The position numbers were made by a program, and so were the translations under genes. A DNA stretch of 64,000 nt, taken from NCBI RefSeq assembly GCF_036962685.1, contig NZ_JBALOP010000028.1, forward strand, positions 1-64,000, read 5' to 3'. Positions within the stretch are counted from its first letter, which is position 1. Every line of letters starts with the position of its first letter. This document shows positions 8,092 to 15,763 of the stretch, piece by piece. A model generated the notes under the pieces. It saw nothing but the letters and a program-made list of their open reading frames with translations, was not told the origin of the DNA and made no database searches. Source of the DNA: Ferdinandcohnia sp036962685 (GTDB taxonomy: Bacteria > Bacillota > Bacilli > Bacillales > Bacillaceae_L).

Positions 8092-9702
8092 ATGAACTTG
8101 GATTATTTGAATTACCCGTATGCTTCGCAACGAATGGCGACTTTTGCGAAAAATGGGATGGTTGCAACATCCCAGCCATTAGCAGCCCAAGCAGGGTTGG
8201 ACATTCTGAAAAAAGGCGGAAATGCAATTGATGCAGCCATTGCAACGGCTGCAACCTTAACTGTTGTAGAGCCGACCTCGAATGGAATCGGTGGGGATGC
8301 TTTTGCACTCGTATGGGTGAAGGGGGAACTTCACGGACTCAATGCCAGTGGACCGGCACCAAAAAGCATTTCAATTGATGCTGTAAAAGCAAAAGGTCAT
8401 GAAGAAATGCCAACGTTTGGATTACTTCCAGTGACTGTACCGGGGGTTCCTTCCGCATGGGCAGAGCTGTCCCGACGTTTCGGTAAGCTCCCATTAACAG
8501 AAGTTTTGAAGCCAGCTATTCAATATGCTGAGGAGGGCTACCCACTATCACCTGTTCTAGCAAAATACTGGAAAGGTGCCTATAAAAGATATAAAGATAC
8601 GTTTACAGCGCCGGAGTACAAGGGATGGTTTGATACCTTTGCGCCAGAAGGCCGTGCACCTGAGATTGGAGAGGTATGGAGCTCTGAAGGTCATGCGAAT
8701 ACCCTTCGTTCCATTGCTGAAACCAATGCAGAAAGCTTTTATAGAGGCGAGCTAGCTGATAAAATAGATGCCTTTTTTAAGGAACACGGTGGTTTCCTTT
8801 CAAAAGAAGATCTAGCAGATTACAAGCCTGAATGGGTACAGCCGATTTCGGTGAACTACCGTGGCTATGATGTGTGGGAGATTCCGCCAAACGGGCAAGG
8901 AATTGTCGCGTTGATGGCGCTTAATATGTTGAAAGGCTTTAACATCAATGAAAAAGAATCCGTTGAAACCTATCATAAGCAAATTGAAGCTATGAAACTT
9001 GCATTTTCAGATGGTAAAAAATATGTAACCGATCCTGAAAAGATGTCGGTGACAGCAGCGCAGCTTTTATCGGAAGAATTTGCAGAACAAAGAAGAGGCT
9101 TGATTGGTGACGAGGCACTAACACCAGAACCGGGAACACCACCTCGTGGCGGCACAGTGTATTTAGCGGCTGCTGATTCTGAGGGTAACATGATTTCCTA
9201 TATTCAGAGTAATTACATGGGCTTTGGCTCTGGAATTGTGATTCCAGGAACGGGGATTGCCCTACAAAACCGCGGGCATGATTTTTCATTAGACCCAACT
9301 CACGAAAATGCGTTAGAGCCAGGTAAAAAGACGTACCACACGATCATCCCGGGTTTCTTAACAAAGGATGGCGAAGCGGTTGGCCCATTTGGGGTTATGG
9401 GTGGATACATGCAGCCTCAGGGCCACACGCAAGTGATCATGAATACAATTGATTTCCATCTGAACCCGCAGGCGGCACTTGACTCACCAAGATGGCAATG
9501 GATTGAAGATAAAAAGGTGTTGGTGGAACCAAACTTCCCAACACATGTTGCTCAAGCACTCGCGAGACGTGGCCATCAAATTCAAGTAGCACTTGATGGA
9601 GGCAGTTTTGGTCGTGGTCAAATCATTTGGAGAGACCCGAAGACCGGTGTTCTTTCAGGTGGTACGGAAGCGAGAACAGATGGTAGTATTGCCTCTTGGT
9701 AA
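8092..9702 (+). CDS. ywrD: Gamma-glutamyltransferase-like protein YwrD
   Basis: A 536-residue Ntn-hydrolase of the gamma-glutamyltranspeptidase family, acting on glutathione-like or gamma-glutamyl substrates. The large-subunit part holds GGNAIDAAIA and GIGGDAF. The predicted autoprocessing nucleophile is Thr355 in GGTVYLAAAD, and the small subunit holds GFGSG and MGGYMQPQGH. There is no signal peptide, so it appears cytoplasmic, unlike secreted Ggt. It is next to a divergent Lrp-type regulator and upstream of chromate transporters, as in the ywr region of B. subtilis. Substrate not established. Confidence 0.87.
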   Translation: MNLDYLNYPYASQRMATFAKNGMVATSQPLAAQAGLDILKKGGNAIDAAIATAATLTVVEPTSNGIGGDAFALVWVKGELHGLNASGPAPKSISIDAVKAKGHEEMPTFGLLPVTVPGVPSAWAELSRRFGKLPLTEVLKPAIQYAEEGYPLSPVLAKYWKGAYKRYKDTFTAPEYKGWFDTFAPEGRAPEIGEVWSSEGHANTLRSIAETNAESFYRGELADKIDAFFKEHGGFLSKEDLADYKPEWVQPISVNYRGYDVWEIPPNGQGIVALMALNMLKGFNINEKESVETYHKQIEAMKLAFSDGKKYVTDPEKMSVTAAQLLSEEFAEQRRGLIGDEALTPEPGTPPRGGTVYLAAADSEGNMISYIQSNYMGFGSGIVIPGTGIALQNRGHDFSLDPTHENALEPGKKTYHTIIPGFLTKDGEAVGPFGVMGGYMQPQGHTQVIMNTIDFHLNPQAALDSPRWQWIEDKKVLVEPNFPTHVAQALARRGHQIQVALDGGSFGRGQIIWRDPKTGVLSGGTEARTDGSIASW

Positions 9703-9705
9703 TCG

Positions 9706-9934
9706 AAAGGATGTTCAAAAAGTCCGGTGAAAATGACACATTGAATTTATGCGGACATTGCTCCGAGAACATCGTGAATTACTAGGTTATGCGCTTGCGT
9801 CTGTTAGTAAATTCTTGAAGTCAATTCCTCAGCGCAAGCTGCAAGGTTGATAACTCAAGCAGTTGCCTTGTTCCGGTACTCTAAGCTGCGCCGCTTGGAA
9901 TTCTCGGTCCTTTTTATCCTCCTTTTGAACACTC
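9706..9934. repeat. Dispersed intergenic element with inverted ends
   Basis: The ends AAAGGATGTTCAAAA and CCTTTTGAACACTC are imperfect inverted repeats. The inside has GC-rich words (CGGACATTGCTCCGAGAAC, GCGCCGCTTGGAATTCTCGG) typical of Bacillaceae non-coding repeats. It fills the gap between ywrD and the first transporter pair. No transposase is present. Confidence 0.6.
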
Positions 9935-9960
9935 ACTTGAAACGGAAATGAGATGATAGT

Positions 9961-10536
9961 ATGAAGCAGCTTGATTTATTTTTAGCATTTTTACGAGTCG
10001 GGCTTTTGGGGTATGGGGGCGGCCCCTCCTCAATCCCACTCGTTCATAAAGAGGTAGTTGGCAAATACAAATGGATGGATGACGATGAATTTGCCGATGT
10101 GCTTGCCCTCGGAAACACTTTACCCGGTCCGATTGCTACAAAAATGGCCGGCTATATTGGCTACCGCGTTGCCGGTGTGTTAGGGATGATTAATGCTGTG
10201 TTAGCAACAATCGTTCCCACGATTTTTATGATGATTATCCTGTTAACCTTTCTATCTTCTATTAAAGATCAGCCATGGGTGCAAGGGATGACAAAGGCTG
10301 TTGTACCGGTGGTTTGTGTCATGCTTGCAACCTTAACATGGGATTTCTTTAAAAAGTCAAAGGACTCGTTAGGCTGGAAGTTTGCAGCAGGAATCATCGT
10401 CGTGAGCTTTTTATTGATGGAGTTTGTGGGCGTTCATCCTGGAATCATCATTGGGGTTCTGTTAGTCGCCGCAATCGTCAAGAAAGACAAAGCTCCTGAG
10501 GTTGAAGAAAAGATAGAAAAGGGTGTTGGCATGTGA
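9961..10536 (+). CDS. Chromate transporter half (CHR family), copy 1 N-type
   Basis: A 191-residue short-chain CHR protein with about five membrane segments. Family words are FGYGGGPSS-like (LLGYGGGPSSIPL), LPGPIATKMAGYIGYR, and a conserved Trp-Val-Gln before a late helix. Short CHR proteins work as heteromeric pairs; the partner follows with a four-base overlap (GTGA). Homologous to the ywrA/ywrB pair of B. subtilis, which exports chromate when both halves are present. The Lys/Glu-rich tail is cytoplasmic. The pair is duplicated at 11871-12946. Confidence 0.87.
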   Translation: MKQLDLFLAFLRVGLLGYGGGPSSIPLVHKEVVGKYKWMDDDEFADVLALGNTLPGPIATKMAGYIGYRVAGVLGMINAVLATIVPTIFMMIILLTFLSSIKDQPWVQGMTKAVVPVVCVMLATLTWDFFKKSKDSLGWKFAAGIIVVSFLLMEFVGVHPGIIIGVLLVAAIVKKDKAPEVEEKIEKGVGM

Positions 10537-11063
10537 TTTATTGGCAAATTTTCTTAGCCTTTTTTATACCAGGAATTGTTGGGTATGGTGGCGGTCCTGC
10601 TTCAATTCCACTCGTTGAAAATGAAGTCGTGGGACGCTACGGCTGGTTAAGCGTTTCGGAATTCAGTGAGGTGCTCGCTCTCGGAAATTCACTGCCAGGC
10701 CCAATTGCAACAAAAATGGCTGGCTATATTGGGTATGATGTAGCAGGAATTCCAGGTGCACTCGTTGGCATCTTTGCAACCGTGGCACCCTCTTTAATTT
10801 TGATGGTGGTCTTGTTAGGCTTTTTATACAAACATAAGGATTCCCCAAAGGTAAAACGGATGTCCAACTATGTGCGTCCAGCAATTGCTGTTTTACTCGG
10901 AATAATGACGATTAGCTTTTTCACAACTTCCTACGCGGATGCTGGTTTGTTACAAACCATTATGATCATTGTGGTTAGCTTTGTATTAATGGAAAAGCTG
11001 AAGGTCCATCCAGCCTATGTGATTATTGGAGCACTAGGATACGGAGCGTTTTTCTTAGCATAA
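10533..11063 (+). CDS. Chromate transporter half (CHR family), copy 1 C-type
   Basis: A 176-residue partner of the preceding gene, starting at GTG 10533 and overlapping its stop. It keeps VGYGGGPASIPLVENEVV and LPGPIATKMAGYIGYD with about five membrane helices. The two halves differ in an opposite-topology manner in characterised short-chain CHR pairs. Expected role: efflux of chromate or a related oxyanion. Confidence 0.86.
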   Translation: MIYWQIFLAFFIPGIVGYGGGPASIPLVENEVVGRYGWLSVSEFSEVLALGNSLPGPIATKMAGYIGYDVAGIPGALVGIFATVAPSLILMVVLLGFLYKHKDSPKVKRMSNYVRPAIAVLLGIMTISFFTTSYADAGLLQTIMIIVVSFVLMEKLKVHPAYVIIGALGYGAFFLA

Positions 11064-11076
11064 AGAGGTGTAAACA

Positions 11077-11682
11077 ATGAAAAAACTATTACTTACTGGG
11101 TTTGTCCCCTTTTTAGATAATCCAATCAACCCAACCGAGGAAATCGTCAACGTCTTGGCGGGGCAAACAATCGGTGGATATGAAATTGTAGGAAAGATTC
11201 TGCCGGTTGATTTTGCAGAATCAGCTAAACAATGTATCGAACATATCAATGAAGTAAAGCCAGATGTAGTGATTTCGTTAGGGCTTGCAGCAGGCAGAAA
11301 TAAAATCACACCTGAGCGGATTGCAATCAACTGTCGCGATGGGGCTGCAGACAACAGTGGCGTGAAATTACAGGATGCGCCAATCGAAGAGGACGGACCA
11401 GCAGGTTATTTTTCGACCTTGCCAATTCGAGCATTTGTTGATGCTTCGGTTGAAAAAGGATACCCAGCAGTAATCTCAAACACTGCAGGGACGTATCTTT
11501 GCAATAATGTGATGTATTCAGTTTTGCATAAAATTGAGATGGAACAGCTCCCAATGCGCGCGGGATTTATTCATATTCCAGCATCACATGAGCTTGCACT
11601 GAAGAAAAATGGCATTCCAAGCTGGTCGTTAGCGGATCTAACAGAGTCAATTCGCGCGATGCTTGAGGTGTTTGGAGAGTAG
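11077..11682 (+). CDS. pcp: Pyroglutamyl-peptidase I (pyrrolidone carboxyl peptidase)
   Basis: A 201-residue cytoplasmic cysteine peptidase that removes N-terminal pyroglutamate. The catalytic triad is visible: Glu80 (TPERIAINCRD), Cys142 (GTYLCNN) and His166 (FIHIPASHE). Length is normal for the family. It is 13 bases after the first chromate pair behind AAGAGGTG, so it probably shares that transcript. Functionally it fits with gamma-glutamyl metabolism by YwrD rather than with chromate. Confidence 0.93.
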   Translation: MKKLLLTGFVPFLDNPINPTEEIVNVLAGQTIGGYEIVGKILPVDFAESAKQCIEHINEVKPDVVISLGLAAGRNKITPERIAINCRDGAADNSGVKLQDAPIEEDGPAGYFSTLPIRAFVDASVEKGYPAVISNTAGTYLCNNVMYSVLHKIEMEQLPMRAGFIHIPASHELALKKNGIPSWSLADLTESIRAMLEVFGE

Positions 11683-11692
11683 GTTTTGGATT

Positions 11693-11792
11693 TACGGCTG
11701 ATATTTTTAGGGTATAGCTAATAACCTAAATTTACGGCTAATAAATCGAAAATACGGCTACTATTTAAAATTTACGGCCAATACCCATTTGA
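11693..11792. repeat. Five-unit 20-bp phased array, head TACGGCTA
   Basis: Five contiguous 20-mers start at 11693, 11713, 11733, 11753 and 11773. Heads are TACGGCTG, TATAGCTA, TACGGCTA, TACGGCTA and TACGGCCA; tails vary and are AT-rich. The spacing is exactly 20 bp throughout. Confidence 0.85.
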
Positions 11793-11818
11793 ATACAAGA
11801 AAAATAATTGAAAACACT

Positions 11819-11850
11819 AAGAGGAAGCCGATTTTAGGCTTCCTCTTTTT
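11819..11850 (+). terminator. Rho-independent terminator after pcp
   Basis: AAGAGGAAGCC pairs with GGCTTCCTCTT and runs into T5. It separates the pcp unit from the second chromate pair, only about 20 bases before that start. Confidence 0.88.
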
Positions 11851-11870
11851 ATATAGAAAGGATATTCAAA

Positions 11871-12422
11871 ATGAAGCAATTCCACATTTTTTATGCGTTT
11901 TTCAAAGTAGGCTTGTTTGGGTATGGTGGCGGGCCATCGTCAATTCCGCTTGTCCATAAGGAAGCCGTTGAGCGATACAAATGGTTAACAGACGATGACT
12001 TTGGTGATATCTTAGCACTTGGAAATACGTTACCTGGACCTATCACGACAAAAATGGCCGGCTATATTGGGTATCGGGTCGGCGGCTGGCTTGGCATGAT
12101 CAATGCAGTATTGGCAACCTCTGTCCCGACAATCCTTTTAATGATTGTATTACTTACCTCATTAGCCTCTTTTAAAAATCTTGACTGGGTACAGGGAATG
12201 ACAAAAGCGGTGCTTGCCGTCGTTGGGGTCATGCTAGCATCGTTAACATGGGAATTTTTTATAAATGCCAAAAAAGGTCTTGGCTGGACGAAAGCCATTT
12301 TACTTGGACTACTCAGTGTCTTGGTGTTAGATGTACTCGGAGTACATCCAGGCATTTTAGTTGGCGGCTTGCTGGTCCTTGCCTTGTTGAAAAAGGACAA
12401 GCAGAAGGAGGAACAACTATGA
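11871..12422 (+). CDS. Chromate transporter half (CHR family), copy 2 N-type
   Basis: A 183-residue paralogue of the gene at 9961, sharing FGYGGGPSSIPLVHKEA and LPGPITTKMAGYIGYR and the same run of about five helices. A terminator immediately upstream implies either readthrough or a promoter hidden in the short gap. The downstream partner overlaps by four bases (ATGA). Many synonymous differences from copy 1 indicate that the duplication is not recent. Confidence 0.86.
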   Translation: MKQFHIFYAFFKVGLFGYGGGPSSIPLVHKEAVERYKWLTDDDFGDILALGNTLPGPITTKMAGYIGYRVGGWLGMINAVLATSVPTILLMIVLLTSLASFKNLDWVQGMTKAVLAVVGVMLASLTWEFFINAKKGLGWTKAILLGLLSVLVLDVLGVHPGILVGGLLVLALLKKDKQKEEQL

Positions 12423-12946
12423 TCTACGTGCAGCTGTTTATTGCTTTTTTTATTCCGGGGATTCTAGGCTATGGCGGCGGTCCTGCGTCGATTCCGCTGG
12501 TTGAAAATGAAGTGGTCCATCGCTTTAACTGGCTTTCGGTTCATGAGTTTAGTGAAGTCATTGCGATTGGAAACGCGTTGCCAGGCCCGATTGCAACAAA
12601 GATGGCTGGGTATATCGGGTTTCAACAGGCAGGTCTGCTGGGCGCAGTGGTGGCTATCTTTGCAACAGTAGCCCCATCCTTGATTTTAATGATTAGCTTG
12701 CTTAGCATTTTGAAAAGGTTCAAGCATTCCCCAAAAGTAAAGCGAATGACGAACTATATCCGACCGACGATAGCAGTTCTTTTGGGCGCAATGGCATACC
12801 GCTTTTTTGAGGAGTCATATGTGGATGCCGGGTTGGTGCACACGATTATTTTAGTAGGATTGAGTTTTTTGCTGCTTGAAAAATGGAAGGTCCACCCCGC
12901 GTATGTGATTGTCGGATCTCTCGTATATGGTGCCGTGTTGTTATAA
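12419..12946 (+). CDS. Chromate transporter half (CHR family), copy 2 C-type
   Basis: A 175-residue paralogue of the gene at 10533 (LGYGGGPASIPLVENEVV, LPGPIATKMAGYIGFQ). The start is ATG 12419, overlapping the previous stop and preceded by AGGAGGAAC; the longer in-frame opening at 12248 lies inside the previous gene and is rejected. It completes the second short-chain CHR pair, and a terminator follows. Confidence 0.86.
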   Translation: MIYVQLFIAFFIPGILGYGGGPASIPLVENEVVHRFNWLSVHEFSEVIAIGNALPGPIATKMAGYIGFQQAGLLGAVVAIFATVAPSLILMISLLSILKRFKHSPKVKRMTNYIRPTIAVLLGAMAYRFFEESYVDAGLVHTIILVGLSFLLLEKWKVHPAYVIVGSLVYGAVLL

Positions 12947-12984
12947 TCCTATGGCCCAATTGACAAATTCATCTGATGAAAACG

Positions 12985-13020
12985 CCCTACTGTAACGAGA
13001 GATAACTGTAGGGTTTTTTT
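12985..13020 (+). terminator. Rho-independent terminator
   Basis: CCCTACTGT pairs with ACTGTAGGG (one T-T mismatch) and runs into T7. Confidence 0.8.
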
Positions 13021-13221
13021 GACTTTTCGAAGCCCTCAAAACGACCAATTAATCCCCTAAATTTCCCCAAAATATTTTCTTGACGAGCCCTGGAAATAAA
13101 TTGATAATATAAATGTTAGTAATTTTCGTAATATTATAAAATGTCCATCGTACATATATAAATGTATTCGTTCGATTTATTAAATTGTTGGCAACGCTTA
13201 CATAACAAGGAGTGTTTATAT

Positions 13222-13401
13222 ATGGTCTTATATTTGATGCTATTTATTGTTGGATTTAGCCTTTTTATGGCGTTTAAGCGAAAGCGCCCACTCTTTTTAC
13301 TTCTGCCCTTTGCATCCATCTTTGCGTATTTTGTCATCGAAATCATCCGTTTTCCAGCACCGCTAGGGGAAACGATTCGGTTTATTTTTAACCTAGGATA
13401 A
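13222..13401 (+). CDS. Small membrane protein, unknown
   Basis: A 59-residue protein with two hydrophobic stretches (residues 1-17 and 24-41) around a KRKRP basic turn. ATG 13222 follows AAGGAGTG; an earlier in-frame ATG at 13162 has no ribosome site. It lies about 90 bases before the DUF4212 symporter subunit and may be co-transcribed with it. No family recognised. Confidence 0.55.
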   Translation: MVLYLMLFIVGFSLFMAFKRKRPLFLLLPFASIFAYFVIEIIRFPAPLGETIRFIFNLG

Positions 13402-13492
13402 TAAACATTGTATCTTGAAGGAGGTGATACAAAAGACAAGACGCTTAACCGAAAGGCCACAAGGATTCTATTTTTTATGGAGGTGCTAGTAG

Positions 13493-13795
13493 TTGAAAAA
13501 AGTTGATAAGAAGATTGCTGATGGATACTTTAGGGAGAAAACGAGAAATATTATTATCTATCTTATTATCGGATTTCTTGTTTCATTTGGAGTGGTCCTG
13601 TTCGCAAAGCCACTTTCTACATTTTCGGTAAACGGATTGCCATTCCATTATTTCATGGGGGCACAGGGGGCAGTTGTCACCTTTATTATTATTCTTTTTG
13701 TAAATGCGAAGGTAAGCGACAAAATTGACCAAAAATACGGAATCGATGAAGAGAAGAACGAACAAATTAGCTCTGGAAAAGTGCTTGATCATTAA
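13493..13795 (+). CDS. Sodium:solute symporter small subunit (DUF4212)
   Basis: A 100-residue protein starting at TTG 13493 behind GGAGGTGCTAG. It has two membrane helices (about 24-44 and 55-75) and the family words YFREKTRNI and FHYFMGAQGA. DUF4212 proteins are encoded next to SSF symporters of the VC_2705 type and are taken as their small subunit. The large subunit follows after a 227-base gap, and the order continues with the DUF294 regulator, as in many acetate-uptake loci. Confidence 0.85.
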   Translation: MKKVDKKIADGYFREKTRNIIIYLIIGFLVSFGVVLFAKPLSTFSVNGLPFHYFMGAQGAVVTFIIILFVNAKVSDKIDQKYGIDEEKNEQISSGKVLDH

Positions 13796-14022
13796 TACTC
13801 TATCCTACCAATTAATCATACTCTTATTCTTTTAACCTACGTAACAGACATAACCCCTACTTCTAAGACGTTTCTTGATGAAAAAGTGAGTCTCAAACTC
13901 AGTAAGGATCATCCCACACTTCATTCTTAAAACTTACACAAGCTATACAAATGGATATAAAAAGAGGCTGTATATCCAACTAAATAGTAGTACCTATATT
14001 TGAACCCAAAGGGGGAGGAAAT

Positions 14023-15681
14023 TTGGATACACAATTTCTGGTCTCATTATTAATTATTTTAGCGTCGTTTGGGCTTTATATTGGTATCGCCATTTTCAAC
14101 CGGGTAAGCGCGACGTCAGATTTTTATGTAGCAGGACGCGGCGTTCCACCTATTTATAACGGGATGGCAATTGGAGCGGACTGGATGAGTGCGGCGTCGT
14201 TCATCGGGATGGCGGGAACAATCATGGCTCTTGGATATGGCGGACTTGCCTATATCATGGGATGGACAGGTGGCTATTTACTATTAACTTTCCTCCTTGC
14301 GCCACAGCTTCGAAAATATGGCCGATACACAGTACCTGAGTTTATCGGGGACCGCTTTGATAGCCATACAGCTCGTATCGTTGCGGCAATATGTACCATC
14401 ATTATTTCATTTACGTACTCTATTGGTCAGTTATCTGGTTCAGGAGTTGTAATCGGGCGTCTTTTTGAAATTGATGCTTCAATTGGAACAATGATCGGGG
14501 TTGTGTTAATCGCATTCTACGCCGCAATGGGGGGAATGAAAGGAATCACGTGGACTCAGGTTGCGCAATACATTGTGTTGATTGTCGCATACTTGATTCC
14601 GGTTATTTTTATCTCTTTACAACTAACAAGCAATCCATTACCATGGTTGTCATATGGAAAAGTTGTCGAAGAAATTGGAGAGCTTGATCGTCAGCTTGGC
14701 TTCACAGAATACTTTGCACCGTTTGCAACAGGTTCTGAGTGGCAGTTTTTAGCGTTAATGTTCACCTTAATGTGTGGTACGGCTGGTTTGCCTCACGTTA
14801 TTGTGCGTTTCTACACGGTTTCTACAATGAAGGCAGCGCGTTGGTCGGGTGCATGGGCGCTTTTATTCATTGGATTATTATACCTATCGGCTCCTGCATA
14901 TGCAGCATTTTCACGTTTCATTCTTATGACTCAAGTGGCTGGCCAAAAAATGGCGGATCTTCCTCTTTGGACGCAAAGCTGGATTGATACGGGTCTATTA
15001 AAGCTTGCGGACGCAAATGGTGACGGAATTTTACAATGGCAGGAAATGACGATCGCAAATGACATTGTCGTTATGGCAACACCAGAAATTGCAAACCTCG
15101 GTGTATTTGTTATCGGGCTAGTGGCTGCTGGGGCGATGGCGGCCGCATTATCTACTGCTGGTGGATTAATGATTGCACTTTCTTCATCCTTTGCTCATGA
15201 TATTTACTACCGTGTCTTAAAGCCAGAGGCATCGGAAAAAAATCGCTTGAATGTTGCGCGTTGGTCAATTGCGATTGCAACATTAATTGCTGGAATAGTT
15301 GCATTAAACCCTCCTGGAGCGATTACACAAATCGTCGCATGGGCCTTTGCGATTGCATCCAGTACATTCTTCCCTGCACTCGTACTTGGAGTCTGGTGGA
15401 AGCGGTCAAATGCGAAGGGTGTTATCTCAGGGATGCTTATCGGATTGGTCGTCGTGCTATCGTATATTTTTGCAGCGAAATACGGTGGCTTCACAGTCCT
15501 TGGCATCATCGATACAGGAGCAGGAATCTTTGGGGCAACAGCTGGTTTCTTAGGAAACATCATTGTTTCTCTCATGACCGAAGCTCCTTCTCAGGCAAAG
15601 CAAGACGAGGTAGTCGATATGCGCTATCCAGAGCAAATGGTCTACAAGGATGGCGAGGTTTGGCTGAAAGACGAGGCATAA
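14023..15681 (+). CDS. Sodium:solute symporter, VC_2705/ActP-like
   Basis: A 552-residue SSF-family permease with about 13 membrane helices, starting at TTG 14023 behind GGGGGAGGAAA. Early words FYVAGRGVPPIYNGMAIGADWMS and SAASFIGMAG are the SSF signature region. The loop near residues 325-350 (DANGDGILQW) looks like an EF-hand-type acidic insert, usual in this subfamily. With the DUF4212 subunit it should import acetate or another short organic acid with sodium; the exact solute is inferred from family and neighbours. Confidence 0.9.
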   Translation: MDTQFLVSLLIILASFGLYIGIAIFNRVSATSDFYVAGRGVPPIYNGMAIGADWMSAASFIGMAGTIMALGYGGLAYIMGWTGGYLLLTFLLAPQLRKYGRYTVPEFIGDRFDSHTARIVAAICTIIISFTYSIGQLSGSGVVIGRLFEIDASIGTMIGVVLIAFYAAMGGMKGITWTQVAQYIVLIVAYLIPVIFISLQLTSNPLPWLSYGKVVEEIGELDRQLGFTEYFAPFATGSEWQFLALMFTLMCGTAGLPHVIVRFYTVSTMKAARWSGAWALLFIGLLYLSAPAYAAFSRFILMTQVAGQKMADLPLWTQSWIDTGLLKLADANGDGILQWQEMTIANDIVVMATPEIANLGVFVIGLVAAGAMAAALSTAGGLMIALSSSFAHDIYYRVLKPEASEKNRLNVARWSIAIATLIAGIVALNPPGAITQIVAWAFAIASSTFFPALVLGVWWKRSNAKGVISGMLIGLVVVLSYIFAAKYGGFTVLGIIDTGAGIFGATAGFLGNIIVSLMTEAPSQAKQDEVVDMRYPEQMVYKDGEVWLKDEA

Positions 15682-15714
15682 TATAAGGCATGCCTCACAG
15701 ATAAAAAATTTCCG

Positions 15715-15746
15715 ACGGTTCTACGGGGTAACCCGTAGAACCGTTT
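15715..15746 (+). terminator. Strong hairpin between symporter and DUF294 gene
   Basis: ACGGTTCTACGGG and CCCGTAGAACCGT form a perfect 13-bp stem with a four-base loop, then four T. It ends just before the next gene's ribosome site, so it may be a partial terminator that lowers expression of the downstream pair. Confidence 0.85.
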
Positions 15747-15763
15747 TAAAAGAGGGAAAAAAC

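Noticed and set aside
9706..9934. Insertion sequence remnant
   Set aside because: Inverted ends are present, but there is no transposase fragment, and the inner sequence looks like a non-coding Bacillaceae repeat.
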